Notes: a model not told the origin generated them from the sequence alone. Shown: positions 1 through 9,114, counted from the first letter of the stretch. The stretch: 64,000 nucleotides of DNA from Plantactinospora soyae (GCF_014874095.1 NZ_JADBEB010000001.1:372001-436000); one strand, 5' to 3'. Numbers and translations: made by a program.

Positions 1-2701
1 CGAACCGCAGGTGTACGCCCTCGAAGCGCGGCGAGTAGACGAAGATCTCGTACTTCGGCCGGGGCGCCGGCAGGTCCGGGATCGCCTGCGGGTCCAGCTT
101 GAACGCGACGTACGACTTCGGCCGCCCGTCCATCCGGCGCTGGTAGAAGCTGGTCCGCAGGGTGGCCTGGATCAGCGTCAGGTACGACCGCAGGATCCGG
201 TCCTGGTCGAGGCTGCTCACCTCGTCAAGCTGCTGCCCGATGCTGGTCACCAGCTCCTTGCTGCGCAGCACGCGCTCCTCGGCGCTGCGCCCCGGCGACG
301 GCGAGAACCGCACCTCGAAGAGTTCCACCAGCGAGGCGGCGATCTCGGGATAGGCGATGAAGGTGGACTCCATGTAGTCCTGCGAGAAGACCGTGCCGGC
401 CTGGCGCAGATACTTCGCGTACGCCCGCAGCACCACCACCTGCCGCCAGGTGAGCCCGCCGCGCAGTACCAGTTCGTTGAAGCCGTCGACCTCGGCCTCG
501 CCGCGCCAGGTGGCGGAGAAGGCGTTCTCCACGTGCGGGCGGACCTCGGCCAGGTCCCGGGCGCCGTCCGGCAGCTCCAGACCGAAGTCGTAGAGGTAGA
601 TCCGCCCGTCGATCCGGTCCACCTCGTACGGGTGCTCGTCAACGACCCGTACGCCGAGGGAGTGCAGCACCGGCAGTACGGCGGAGAGCACCATCGGCTC
701 GCCGTACCGGTAGACCTTGAACCGGACGTCCTCGACGGTGGTGGCCGGTGCGGCGGCGCCCGGACGGACCGCCTGCTGCTTGCGGAACATGTGCATTTCG
801 AGCTGGCCCGGCTCTTCGAGCAGTTCGAGCTTGGCGAGGTCCTTCATCGCCTCGTACGGGGTGTGCCCGTCCTTGTAGCCCTCCGGGAACGCGTCTGCGT
901 ACCGGCTGAAGAGCCGCTTGGCCTGCTCGTCGCCGAGCTTGCGCTCCAGCACCAGCCGGTAGTCGTCGTCCCACAGCCGGGTGGCGTCGGCGAGTTCCTC
1001 GGCGAGCAGGTCCGCGTCGATCTCGCTCGGCGGGTTGGCCGGGTCGGTCCGGACGATGAAGTGCACCCGGGCGAGCATCGACTCGGTGACCCGGGTGGTG
1101 TAGTCGACCCCGATCCCGTTCAGTTCGCGGAGCAGGATCTCCTGCATGCGGAGCCGGTTCTGGGTGGTGAACCGGTCCCGGGGCAGGTAGATCAGGCAGG
1201 AAATGAACCGGCCGTACCCGTCGCGGCGCAGGAAGACCCGCAGCTGGCGGCGGCCCGCCATCCGGAGCACCCCGACGACCGCGTGGTAGAGGTCGTCGGT
1301 CTTGATCTGGAACAGCTCGTCCCGGGGGTACGTCTCCAGGATCTGCAACAGGTCCTTGCCGGAGTGGCTGCGCGGGCTCAGCCCGGAGCGGTCCAGCACC
1401 TCGGCGACCTTCCGCCGGACCACCGGCAGCTCGCGGACGCTGGTCCGGTACGCCGCCGTGGCGAGCAGGCCGAGAAAGCGGCGCTCGCCCACCACCTCAC
1501 CGTCGGAGTTGAAGAGCTTCAAGCCGATGTAGTCCAGGTACGCCGACCGGTGCACGGTGGCCCGGGAGTTCGCCTTGGTGATGATGAGCAGGCGCTTCTC
1601 CGTCACCTTCTGGTGCGCCTCCGGCGTCATCGAGGAGAGCGCCCTCGGCATCGTCGAGTCCTGCCGCAGAATGCCCAGCCCGGTGCCGAGGACCGCCTCC
1701 AGCGCCTTCTCACCGGGGCTGTCTTCGGTCGCGGGGCTCGCAAGCTCACTCCTCGCGCTCCCGCCATCAGCATCGACCAGGCGGTACTCGCGGTAGCCGA
1801 GGAAGGTGAAGTGCTCGTGCGCGAGCCAGCGCAGCAGTTCCACCGAGTCCGTGATGTCCTTCTCCGGCACCGGTGGGCGATTGTCCGAGGTCCGGTCGGC
1901 GGCCAACTCGTCGGCGAGCGCGAGGGCCCGTTGCCGCATTTTCGGCCAGTCTTCCACCGCCTCGCGTACGTCGGTGAGCACCCGCTGCAACTCGGCCCGC
2001 AATCGGTCCCGGTCCGCCGCGCCGCGTACCGGATCGATCTCTATCCGCATCCAACTTTCGACGATGTCGCCGTCGATCGCGTCGTCCGGTTCGACGTCGG
2101 CGGCGACCTCGGTCAACTTGCCGAGTGGCTCGCGGCGGACCACCACCAGCGGATGCACCAGCATGTGTACGTCGAGGTGGTGACCGGTGAGCAGGGCGGT
2201 AATCGAATCCACCAAGAAGGGCATATCGTCTGTAACTATCTCAATGACGGTATGCTGCTGGTCCGGGACCGGCTCGTGGATCCGCAGCCGCAACTCGCCC
2301 GGCACCCGCTGTTCGGCCAGCTCACGGTGGGCCCGCGCGGCGGTCAGCATCTCCTCGGCGGTGAAACCGATCAGCTCCTCGTCCGGCGCGAACCGCCAGA
2401 ACCGGTCGACCAGGGTGGCCGCGTCGTGGTCGTCGCCGGCCAGCGTGACCGCCTGGGCGACCAACCGCTCGGCGTTCGGCACCGGCTCGTCGAGATCCGC
2501 GTCCTCCACGTCGTCCGCCAGCGCCTCCGGTGGCAGCCCAAGGTCGTAGAGGGTGTCGATGCTGGCTCCCGGTACACCGGTCACGCCGGAGGCGAGTCGA
2601 GAGCCCACCCCGTCGTCGTCGACCGCCGTGTAGCTGTCATCTCGGTCGGCATACGCCGGCCGGAGATCGGGTTCCGGTTTGATCGCCGGACGCCGGTCCA
2701 T
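1..2701 (-). CDS. gdh: NAD-specific glutamate dehydrogenase, large type (N-terminal 900 residues; runs off left edge)
   Basis: Expected to oxidise L-glutamate to 2-oxoglutarate with NAD+ in the cytoplasm. An uninterrupted minus-strand frame starts at ATG 2701, with GGGGAG about 8 nt upstream, and is open at base 1. Family landmarks are clear: MPFLVDS near residue 160, HEHFTFLGYREY near residue 292, and the RFLGLLATAAY, VHRSAYLDYIG and YTTRVTESMLARVHF segments further on. These belong to the regulatory N-terminal half of the roughly 1,600-residue bacterial enzyme (Rv2476c type). The Rossmann catalytic part lies outside the window, so the active site cannot be checked. It is transcribed divergently from the penicillin-binding protein gene. 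Confidence 0.93.
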   Translation of the reverse strand, partial: MDRRPAIKPEPDLRPAYADRDDSYTAVDDDGVGSRLASGVTGVPGASIDTLYDLGLPPEALADDVEDADLDEPVPNAERLVAQAVTLAGDDHDAATLVDRFWRFAPDEELIGFTAEEMLTAARAHRELAEQRVPGELRLRIHEPVPDQQHTVIEIVTDDMPFLVDSITALLTGHHLDVHMLVHPLVVVRREPLGKLTEVAADVEPDDAIDGDIVESWMRIEIDPVRGAADRDRLRAELQRVLTDVREAVEDWPKMRQRALALADELAADRTSDNRPPVPEKDITDSVELLRWLAHEHFTFLGYREYRLVDADGGSARSELASPATEDSPGEKALEAVLGTGLGILRQDSTMPRALSSMTPEAHQKVTEKRLLIITKANSRATVHRSAYLDYIGLKLFNSDGEVVGERRFLGLLATAAYRTSVRELPVVRRKVAEVLDRSGLSPRSHSGKDLLQILETYPRDELFQIKTDDLYHAVVGVLRMAGRRQLRVFLRRDGYGRFISCLIYLPRDRFTTQNRLRMQEILLRELNGIGVDYTTRVTESMLARVHFIVRTDPANPPSEIDADLLAEELADATRLWDDDYRLVLERKLGDEQAKRLFSRYADAFPEGYKDGHTPYEAMKDLAKLELLEEPGQLEMHMFRKQQAVRPGAAAPATTVEDVRFKVYRYGEPMVLSAVLPVLHSLGVRVVDEHPYEVDRIDGRIYLYDFGLELPDGARDLAEVRPHVENAFSATWRGEAEVDGFNELVLRGGLTWRQVVVLRAYAKYLRQAGTVFSQDYMESTFIAYPEIAASLVELFEVRFSPSPGRSAEERVLRSKELVTSIGQQLDEVSSLDQDRILRSYLTLIQATLRTSFYQRRMDGRPKSYVAFKLDPQAIPDLPAPRPKYEIFVYSPRFEGVHLRF

Positions 2702-3090
2702 CGTGCCACTCCCCTCGACCCACCACGCCGTGGGTCACTCTCCGCCAGACTAGGCCCTGCCGATACGCGCCCCTATCGGCGGACCGTCAGCCGGACTTCG
2801 GATCCGGACTTTGTCCTTTCACCTGTTGCGGGTACTTGACACGCCCGTCCGGGAGTACCCACGCTTCCCCGGCCTTCACCCGTTCCGCCGCACCGGGAAC
2901 CGGTACACCGCGTTCCGCCGTACTCCGCCCGACATCGCCGGAACCAGCGCAGAAATGCACCAAAAGGGACGTACGGGCCCGAGCCGTCATTCCCGGCACC
3001 GGGGCGCCCGCCGAACCGGTCCGCGTACTACCGTCAGGCTGCCGCCGGAGGAGTTCACGGCGGTGCGCCGAGCTGGAAGGTAACCGCAGC
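2702..3090. other. Divergent intergenic region, gdh / PBP
   Basis: These 389 bp hold no convincing gene; the open frames crossing them lack ribosome sites and look like composition artefacts. A small palindrome, CCGATA (2760-2765) and TATCGG (2774-2779) with an 8-nt centre, lies about 60 bp upstream of the gdh start and could be an operator. A TTGACA at 2836-2841 has no good -10 partner. The region must contain both divergent promoters, but I cannot place them with confidence. Confidence 0.5.
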
Positions 3091-5061
3091 ATGGGCTCTC
3101 CGTATCCATCCGTCCGCTCCCGTGGCCGACGGCCAGTCCCCCGCCGGATCGCGGGAACGGTCGCCGGGCTACTGCTCGCCACCGGAACCCTGGTCGGCTG
3201 TTCCGACTCGGACGGCCCGGACCGGGCCGTGGACGCCTTCCTGGCCGGCTGGCGGGGCGGCGATCTCAACAAGGTCGGCTTCCGCAACCCGGCCGGCGAG
3301 CGGGTACCGGCGAACGACGTGGCCGCCGAACTCAAGGAACTCACCGGCGAGCTGGCCAAGACGCCCCCGGCGCTCCGCCGCGAGGGCGAGGCGAAGATCA
3401 CAGAAGGCGCCGCGACCGTGACGGTCCGGGTGGACTGGACGTTGCCTGGTGACACGCACTGGACGTACCCCTCGGAGATCCACCTCAAGCGTGGCAAAGA
3501 TGACGATTGGCAGGTCATCTGGGAACCGAAGGTGATCGAGCCCAGGCTCACCAGCGGCGACCGGCTGGCCCTGCGCCGGCTCCCGGCCAAGCGGGCCCAG
3601 GTGGTCGACGGCGCGGGCAACGGCATCGTGGTGCCCCGGCCGGTGGTCGTGGTGGGCGTGCAGCCCAGCGAGGTGTCCGACGTACCGGCCCTGGTCCGGG
3701 ACCTGGACCGGGCGTTCAAGGCGATCCGTCCACCGATCACCCCGGCGATCGACCTCACCGACCTGCCGAAACGGTTGGAAGAGGCGAAACCGGACGCCTT
3801 CGTCGACGTGGTCAGTCTGCGACGGGACGCGTACCTCCAGATCAAGCCCCGGATCTACGACCTGCCCGGTACGAAGTTCCGGGACGAGCAGCGGGAGCTT
3901 GCCCCGTACCGGGGCTTCGCCGCCGCCCTGCTCGGCTCGGTCGACCCCGTGCAGGCGGCCGACATGGAGGCCAACCCCGGGTTGTTCGAGAACGGTGACC
4001 TGATCGGCCACGGTGGACTCCAGGGCCGCTACGACAAGCAGCTACGGGGTGGCGTCGGGCTGAGCGTGATCATCACCACCAAGCGGCCGGACGACTCCGT
4101 GACGCCGACCGGCACCGAGACGTTCCGCCAGGAGCCGCAGGCCGGTGCCCCGCTGAAGACCACCCTCGACGTAGCGGCGCAGAGCGCCGCCGACCGCGCC
4201 GTCGAGTCGGAGAAGCATCGCAGCGCCGTGGTCGCGGTGCGGATCAGCGACGGTGCGGTGCTCGCGGCGGCCAACGGCGCCAGCGCGGAGAACCTCGCCT
4301 TCGACGCCCAGGTGCCGCCGGGCTCGACCTTCAAGATGGTCAGCACGCTCGGCCTGCTCGACGCGGGCGCGGTCACCCTGGACGCCCCGGTCGCCTGCCC
4401 GAAGACGTTCACCGTGGACGGGCGTTCGTTCAAGAATTCCGACTCGTTCGCGCTCGGCACGGTGCCGTTCCGGACCGACTTCGCCAAGTCCTGCAACACG
4501 GCCTTCGCCGCCCTCGCGCCCAAGCTGGGCCCGGACGGGCTGGCCAACGCGGGCCGGAGCCTCGGCCTGGAGAGCAGCTGGCAGCTCGGGATCGACGCGT
4601 TCACGGGCAAGGTCTCGGCCGGCGGCTCGGCCGCCGAACGGGCCGCCGCCGCCTTCGGCCAGGGCACCACACTGGTCAGCCCGCTGAGCATGGCGGCGGC
4701 CACGGCCGCGGTGGCCCGAGGTCAGTGGCAGCAGCCGAAACTGGTCCTGGAGCCGGCTCCGGACCAGGCCGCGGCACCCGGTCCGCAACTGAAGGCCGGC
4801 TCGGTCGAACCGCTGCGCGCGATGATGCGCGAGGTGGTCACCTCGGGGACCGGTTCGGCGTTGAAGGACGTTCCCGGCAAACCGGTGTACGGCAAGACCG
4901 GCACGGCGGAGTACGACGACAATCCGGCGCACACCCATGCCTGGTTCGTCGGCTGGCAGGGGGACATAGCGTTCGCGGTCTTCGTCGAAAAGGGCGGATC
5001 GAGTACGGCCACCGCCGTACCGATCGCTGAGCGCTTCCTACGCAATCTGGCCGCCCGCTAA
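3091..5061 (+). CDS. Class B penicillin-binding protein, lipoprotein type (MecA_N-like plus transpeptidase)
   Basis: Cross-links peptidoglycan stem peptides on the outer face of the membrane. ATG 3091 is preceded by GGAAGG; upstream in-frame extensions lack a ribosome site. Of 656 residues, 1-37 form a basic, hydrophobic signal ending in the lipobox LVGC (Cys37), so it should be lipid-anchored. Residues about 45-150 form an NTF2-like MecA_N domain, followed by a dimerisation region and a transpeptidase domain from about 370. All catalytic motifs are intact: STFK (Ser412), SCN (Ser467) and KTG (Lys602). The intact motifs argue for an active enzyme, possibly with reduced beta-lactam affinity as in other MecA_N proteins (inference). 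Confidence 0.93.
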   Translation: MGSPYPSVRSRGRRPVPRRIAGTVAGLLLATGTLVGCSDSDGPDRAVDAFLAGWRGGDLNKVGFRNPAGERVPANDVAAELKELTGELAKTPPALRREGEAKITEGAATVTVRVDWTLPGDTHWTYPSEIHLKRGKDDDWQVIWEPKVIEPRLTSGDRLALRRLPAKRAQVVDGAGNGIVVPRPVVVVGVQPSEVSDVPALVRDLDRAFKAIRPPITPAIDLTDLPKRLEEAKPDAFVDVVSLRRDAYLQIKPRIYDLPGTKFRDEQRELAPYRGFAAALLGSVDPVQAADMEANPGLFENGDLIGHGGLQGRYDKQLRGGVGLSVIITTKRPDDSVTPTGTETFRQEPQAGAPLKTTLDVAAQSAADRAVESEKHRSAVVAVRISDGAVLAAANGASAENLAFDAQVPPGSTFKMVSTLGLLDAGAVTLDAPVACPKTFTVDGRSFKNSDSFALGTVPFRTDFAKSCNTAFAALAPKLGPDGLANAGRSLGLESSWQLGIDAFTGKVSAGGSAAERAAAAFGQGTTLVSPLSMAAATAAVARGQWQQPKLVLEPAPDQAAAPGPQLKAGSVEPLRAMMREVVTSGTGSALKDVPGKPVYGKTGTAEYDDNPAHTHAWFVGWQGDIAFAVFVEKGGSSTATAVPIAERFLRNLAAR

Positions 5062-5110
5062 GGGTGGCGTTGGCTGTTGGGTGAGCGCGTTCGGGCTCCG
5101 GAGCGGGCTC

Positions 5111-5148
5111 GGGGCGGCCGACGGGAAAAGTAACCCGTCGGCCGCCCC
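5111..5148. terminator. Bidirectional terminator hairpin between PBP and TM2 genes
   Basis: Perfect 15-bp inverted repeat GGGGCGGCCGACGGG / CCCGTCGGCCGCCCC with an 8-nt loop AAAAGTAA, placed between two convergent genes. There is no U tract, as is common in high-GC actinobacteria. Confidence 0.85.
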
Positions 5149-5181
5149 ATTGGCACCGCTTCACCAGCAGTGGACCGCTGG

Positions 5182-5415
5182 TCAGCGGGCCAACGCGAGG
5201 CCTTCCTTGTCGGTGAACTTGCCGATCAGGATCATGATGAAGTCGATCAGCACCCAGATGCCGAGCCCACCGAAGGTGAGGATCATCAGAACGCCGGTGC
5301 CGATCTTGCCGACGTAGAACCGGTGTACACCGAACCCGCCGAGGAAGAAGCAGAGCAGCACCGCGACGAGCCAGGAGCGCTGCCCGACCGCGGGACCGGC
5401 AGTGGTTGTGGACAT
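5182..5415 (-). CDS. TM2 domain-containing small membrane protein
   Basis: A 77-residue membrane protein of unknown function. ATG 5415 has GAAGGG upstream; a longer in-frame start at 5478 has none. Two hydrophobic segments (about residues 15-34 and 41-65) flank the TM2 signature GVHRFYVGK, with Gly-rich turns and the [10 protein letters not shown] segment typical of the family. The short N-terminus is Thr/Ala-rich and the C-terminus ends KEGLALAR. It is convergent with the PBP gene and monocistronic. Confidence 0.9.
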   Translation of the reverse strand: MSTTTAGPAVGQRSWLVAVLLCFFLGGFGVHRFYVGKIGTGVLMILTFGGLGIWVLIDFIMILIGKFTDKEGLALAR

Positions 5416-5450
5416 GTTTATTCCCTTCAGGACACACAGGCTGATTGCAC

Positions 5451-5468
5451 CGCGCCGAAGACGGCGCG
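5451..5468 (-). promoter_or_regulatory. Hairpin in the TM2 gene leader
   Basis: Perfect CGCGCCG / CGGCGCG stem with an AAGA loop, starting 36 nt upstream of the TM2 start codon. It could be an operator or an mRNA structure. No function is shown by sequence alone. Confidence 0.35.
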
Positions 5469-5564
5469 AATCGTCCACGCCAAGGGGGTTGTGCGGCGTG
5501 AACGGCGATCGCGCACATTACCGCAACAGCCATCCGTGCGTTGTCCCCTGGATCCGGGGTCCGA

Positions 5565-6167
5565 TCAGGTGCGTTGCGGGGAATCGGGCCGGGGCAGGCT
5601 CGCGACGAACATCGCGATCAGTCGCTCGTACGTCTCGTCCAGGTTCTCCGGTAGGCCGAAGCCGCCGCCGGCCTCGATCGAGGCGAACCCGTGCGCGATC
5701 GACCGGGCGCACCTCGTGGCGTGGATCGCCGCCGAGTCGGTGAGCCCGTATCCGCGCAGCGTGGCGAGAAAGACCTGCAACAGCCGGTTGCCGGCGGCGG
5801 CCATCGCCGGGTCGTGCAACGGGTCGGGGGGCAGCGCGGCATAGCGGGCGGGATGTTCCCGGACGTAGTCGCGGTAGCCGCGCATCAGCACCGCCACCGC
5901 CTCGTCGCCGCTACGACCCATCGCCGCCGCCGCGAACCGCTCGGTCATCTCGTCCAACACCCGCACGCCCACCAGCGTCCGCAACTCGGCAAGACCCGCC
6001 ACATGCTTGTAGAGCGAGGGTGGCGCGACCCCGGTACGCCCGGCGACGGCCGCCAGGGTCAGCGCCTCCGCGCCCTGCTCGTCGATGACGGCCAGCGCGG
6101 CCGTGACGACCGCTGTGGTGGATAATCCGGCCCTAGGCACCGCTTCGCCCGACCCGGACTGGACCAC
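5565..6167 (-). CDS. TetR/AcrR family transcriptional regulator
   Basis: A 200-residue repressor-type protein read from GTG 6167. Residues about 15-60 form the TetR_N helix-turn-helix (AALAVIDEQGAEALTLAAVA then GVAPPSLYKHV). The remainder is an all-helical ligand-binding domain, including RYAALPPDPLHDPAM and a late CARSIAHGF segment, resembling the WHG/TetR_C_33 group. A symmetric operator candidate lies 51-82 bp upstream (6218-6249), which suggests autoregulation. The start is uncertain, as no strong ribosome site precedes it. The ligand and targets are unknown; the arginase-family gene ends about 150 bp upstream on the same strand. Confidence 0.88.
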   Translation of the reverse strand: MVQSGSGEAVPRAGLSTTAVVTAALAVIDEQGAEALTLAAVAGRTGVAPPSLYKHVAGLAELRTLVGVRVLDEMTERFAAAAMGRSGDEAVAVLMRGYRDYVREHPARYAALPPDPLHDPAMAAAGNRLLQVFLATLRGYGLTDSAAIHATRCARSIAHGFASIEAGGGFGLPENLDETYERLIAMFVASLPRPDSPQRT

Positions 6168-6217
6168 GGCGGATGCTCAACACGTCGCGCAGACCCTCGC
6201 GACGCATCGACCGGCTA

Positions 6218-6249
6218 GTTACCATAGCCATAAAGCTATTCACCGTAAC
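6218..6249 (-). promoter_or_regulatory. Probable TetR operator (palindrome)
   Basis: The core is ATAGC (6224-6228), CATAAA, GCTAT (6235-6239), flanked by GTTAC at 6218 and GTAAC at 6245. This nested dyad stands out as A/T-rich in a very GC-rich region. On the minus strand it contains a TTACGG / 16 bp / TATGGT promoter-like pair, so a bound repressor would cover the regulator's own promoter. Confidence 0.6.
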
Positions 6250-6315
6250 GCTGCCCTGTCAAACGCCGCGCCCGCCGACCCTCCGAACGGTTCGATCGAA
6301 AGGGGTGCCGGCCGG

Positions 6316-8040
6316 TCAGGCAATCTCGGCGGTCGACCCTGTACCGGAACCCGGGGGCGGGGTCTCCGGCTTCCCACTGCCCAGCGCCGAGCCGTCGCTC
6401 GGCAGCACACCGGCCGGCGGAGTCTCGGCAGGCCGGAGGTCGGCGGCCGGCGACGAGGCACGTCGCAGCCGTCCCGGACCCGCCGACGCGGGTGGGCCGA
6501 CCGCCTCGGACCAGCGGGCGGACAGGTCGCGGGGCTCGGGCCCCCGGGAGCCGACGCCGGTCGGCCCGTTGAACGCGTACGGGTCCGGGGCGGACCGGGC
6601 CGCCGACGAGTCCGTACCGGCCGACGGCTCCGGCGCCGACGTCCCGACACCCGGCTCCGCCGTCCCGGTACCCGGCGTCGCCGAATCCACCCGGTCAAAC
6701 GACCCGGCCCCGTCGAACGACTCGACGCGGTCGGGCGACTCAACTCCATCGAACGACTCAACGCGGACTGGCGACTCAACTCCATCGAACGACTCGACTC
6801 CGTCGAACGACTCCACCCCGTCGGACGACTCAACGCGGTCGGCTGTGGGTGGGACGCCTCGGTCAAGCCCGGATCCGACCGCCGGCTCCGAGGTCTCCCC
6901 CGACACCGAGTTCTCCTCCGGCACCGGTACCGGTACCGCGCCCAGGGCGGCCGCCGCCGACGACGGCTGGGCGAAGGCAGGCAACCCGAGCGGCGGGACA
7001 CCACGCGGCCCGGTCGTGGGCCCGATGGGCAGCCTGACCAACGGGACCGCCCGAGGCCCGGGCACCGCCGACGGGCCACGCTCGACTCCGGCGGACCGGC
7101 TCGGTACCAGCCGGGGCGGGACCGCCTCCGGGGCGGTGACCGGAGCCAGGCCGGCGATCAACGTACCGACGATCTCGGCGGCGTACGAGCCGGCCGGGTC
7201 GTAGTCGGGGTCGAAGACGGTGACCTCCACACCCAGGCAGTGCGGGGTGTCGACCAGGCCCGCCAGCAGCAGTTCCAACTCGGCGAACGCGATCCCGCCC
7301 GGGTCCGGCGCGTCGACCGCCGGCATCACCGCCGGGTCGAGTACGTCGACGTCGATGTGCACCCAGTAGCCGGCGCAGTCGGTCAACTGGTCATGGGCCC
7401 ACTGGGCGGTCCGGGCCGCCCCCTCGACCCGCAACGCCGGCACCGGCCGGGTCACGATCCCGGCCGCCTGGAGGTCGAGTCGGTACTCGTCGTGGGCCCG
7501 GATGCCGAGCACCACCACGTCGATGTCCCGGAAGTACGGCCGGCGCCCCTCGATCGCGGCCAGGTCGGCCTGTCCCCGCCCGGTGACCAGGGCCAGGTCC
7601 TCGCCGGCAGCCGCTCCGACGTACGAGGCGTTGCCGGGGTGCCGGAAGTCGGAATGGCCGTCCACGAAGACGAGGCCGATCCGACCGCCGACCGACTCGC
7701 CGAGCCGGTGCATGGCGAGCGCCGAACCGAGCAGGATGGAGCAGTCCCCGCCGAGCACCAGCGGGAACTCGCCCCGGTCGATGATGCCGCCGATCCGGTC
7801 GGCCAACTCCATCGAGTAGTCCGCGATCGAGCCGGCGTGACACACCCCGTCCCCGGGACGCCAGTCGCCCGGGTCGTACCGGGGCGGGGTGAGGCAGCCG
7901 GCGTCCCGGGCTCCCAGCCGGGTGATCAGTTCGTGGTCGCGCAGCGCACCCGGTGCCTTGGCACAGCCCGGCACCGACGTGGAGGTCGGCGGACGCAGGC
8001 CCAGGTTGGACGGGGCGTCCAGGACGGCGATCCGGCGCAT
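6316..8040 (-). CDS. Arginase/agmatinase-family hydrolase with long low-complexity C-terminal tail
   Basis: Residues 1 to about 305 are a ureohydrolase domain, expected to bind two Mn ions and cleave a guanidino or formimino group. Visible metal motifs are DGHSD and HIDVDVLDP. The usual GGDHS motif is GGDCS, so one metal-binding His is Cys. The last 270 or so residues are Pro/Gly/Ser-rich and contain eight or nine consecutive hexapeptides of FDGVES type. The tail keeps actinobacterial third-position bias, so it is probably translated, but it has no recognised domain. ATG 8040 is the natural start because the family N-terminus IAVLDAPSNLGL follows at once. Substrate unknown. Confidence 0.82.
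   Translation of the reverse strand: MRRIAVLDAPSNLGLRPPTSTSVPGCAKAPGALRDHELITRLGARDAGCLTPPRYDPGDWRPGDGVCHAGSIADYSMELADRIGGIIDRGEFPLVLGGDCSILLGSALAMHRLGESVGGRIGLVFVDGHSDFRHPGNASYVGAAAGEDLALVTGRGQADLAAIEGRRPYFRDIDVVVLGIRAHDEYRLDLQAAGIVTRPVPALRVEGAARTAQWAHDQLTDCAGYWVHIDVDVLDPAVMPAVDAPDPGGIAFAELELLLAGLVDTPHCLGVEVTVFDPDYDPAGSYAAEIVGTLIAGLAPVTAPEAVPPRLVPSRSAGVERGPSAVPGPRAVPLVRLPIGPTTGPRGVPPLGLPAFAQPSSAAAALGAVPVPVPEENSVSGETSEPAVGSGLDRGVPPTADRVESSDGVESFDGVESFDGVESPVRVESFDGVESPDRVESFDGAGSFDRVDSATPGTGTAEPGVGTSAPEPSAGTDSSAARSAPDPYAFNGPTGVGSRGPEPRDLSARWSEAVGPPASAGPGRLRRASSPAADLRPAETPPAGVLPSDGSALGSGKPETPPPGSGTGSTAEIA
6694..6837 (-). repeat. 18-bp tandem repeat inside the arginase-family tail
   Basis: Eight contiguous 18-bp units (boundaries 6694, 6712, 6730, 6748, 6766, 6784, 6802, 6820) resembling GTCGAACGACTCAACGCG on the plus strand. 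On the minus strand they encode hexapeptides of FDGVES / PDRVES type. Units 2-3 and 4-5 form a near-identical 36-bp duplication. Confidence 0.9.
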
Positions 8041-8105
8041 AGTGTGCTCCCGTCCGGTATCGCGGCTGCCAGGCCGGCATGCGCGCTGCTCGTACTCACA
8101 TTGTT

Positions 8106-9041
8106 CTAGAAGAGCGCGCGCGAGAGCGCCCGCCGGGCGCCGGCCACCGCAGGATCGTCCGGACCGGCGATGCTGAACAGGGACACCAGGTGCTGCCGGG
8201 TCGCCTCCCGGTCATCACCGGCGGTCCGCCGGACCAGTTCGACCAACCGGGCGTACGCCTGCTCCGCCTGACCGCTGAGCACCTCGATGTCCGCGGCCAG
8301 TAGCTGCGCCGCGAGGTCGTCGGGCGCCGAGTCTGCCGCGGCGAGCGCCGCCGCCGGGTCCGCGCCGCTCACCCGGCGGGCCAGCGCGACGTGCGCCAGG
8401 CCGGCCTCGGCCGCGGCGTCCGCCGGAGCATCCGACAGGATCTTCTTGTACGCCCGCTCGGCGGCGTCCAGGTCGCCGGTGATCAGTGCCTCGTCGGCCT
8501 CGGTGAGCCGGGGGTCCTCCGGTGCCTCCACCGACACGCCACCGGCCTTGAGTACGGCGCCGATCCACTGCCGCAGCTGCGCCTCGGGTACCACGCCGGA
8601 GAAGGCGTCGACCGGCTGGCCGCCGACGACCGCGTAGACCATCGGGATGCCCTGCACCCGGAACATCTGCGCGAGGCGCTGGTTGGCATCGACATCGACC
8701 TTGGCGAGCACCCATGCGCCCTCGCCCTCGACGGCCAGCCGCTCCAGGACCGGGGAGAGTTGCTTGCAGGGCTCGCACCACTCGGCCCAGAAGTCGATCA
8801 CCACAGGGGTGGTCAGGGAACGTTCCAGCACCTCGGACTGGAAAGTGGCCTCGGTGACGTCGATCACCGAGACTCCACCCGCGCCCGCGGGAGGTGTGCT
8901 GGCCGGCATCGTGCCGGGCGTGGCATGGCTGGCCGGCGGGGCGGAGGGTGCCGGCGTGGCGGGCGTCTGGGCGGCGCGCAGCGCGCCGAGGTCTACCGCG
9001 CCGCGGGTGAAGATCGACGAGGTGATCCGTGGGTCGCTCAT
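8106..9041 (-). CDS. Thioredoxin-TPR co-chaperone (YbbN/CnoX-like)
   Basis: A 311-residue cytoplasmic protein. After an Ala/Pro-rich leader (residues 1-55) comes a thioredoxin fold with [18 protein letters not shown] (Cys89, Cys92) and the cis-Pro segment [11 protein letters not shown]-terminal helical TPR-like half ([20 protein letters not shown] onward) follows. E. coli YbbN/CnoX lacks the full CxxC, whereas this protein keeps both cysteines, so it may retain redox activity as well as holdase activity. It ends in ALSRALF, a typical C-terminus of actinobacterial members. ATG 9041 is used. It lies downstream of icmA on the same strand, separated by a strong hairpin. Confidence 0.9.
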   Translation of the reverse strand: MSDPRITSSIFTRGAVDLGALRAAQTPATPAPSAPPASHATPGTMPASTPPAGAGGVSVIDVTEATFQSEVLERSLTTPVVIDFWAEWCEPCKQLSPVLERLAVEGEGAWVLAKVDVDANQRLAQMFRVQGIPMVYAVVGGQPVDAFSGVVPEAQLRQWIGAVLKAGGVSVEAPEDPRLTEADEALITGDLDAAERAYKKILSDAPADAAAEAGLAHVALARRVSGADPAAALAAADSAPDDLAAQLLAADIEVLSGQAEQAYARLVELVRRTAGDDREATRQHLVSLFSIAGPDDPAVAGARRALSRALF

Positions 9042-9114
9042 GGTTGTCTAGTCTCGCACGCGACGCTGGCATCCCAGCCCAACCGCCACCGGCCGACAGT
9101 GCCGACCGGGTCAC

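Noticed and set aside
11-2839. Long plus-strand open frame (942 codons) opposite gdh
   Set aside because: It is antisense to a clear NAD-glutamate dehydrogenase, has no ribosome site or recognisable domain, and is explained by third-position G/C bias.
2836-2841. TTGACA as -35 box for the PBP gene
   Set aside because: No TAnnnT at 16-19 bp downstream and it lies about 250 bp from the start codon.
6173-7204. Plus-strand frame opposite the arginase tail (343 codons)
   Set aside because: Also open because of the repeats, but it lacks a ribosome site and domain; the minus-strand frame continues a real enzyme.
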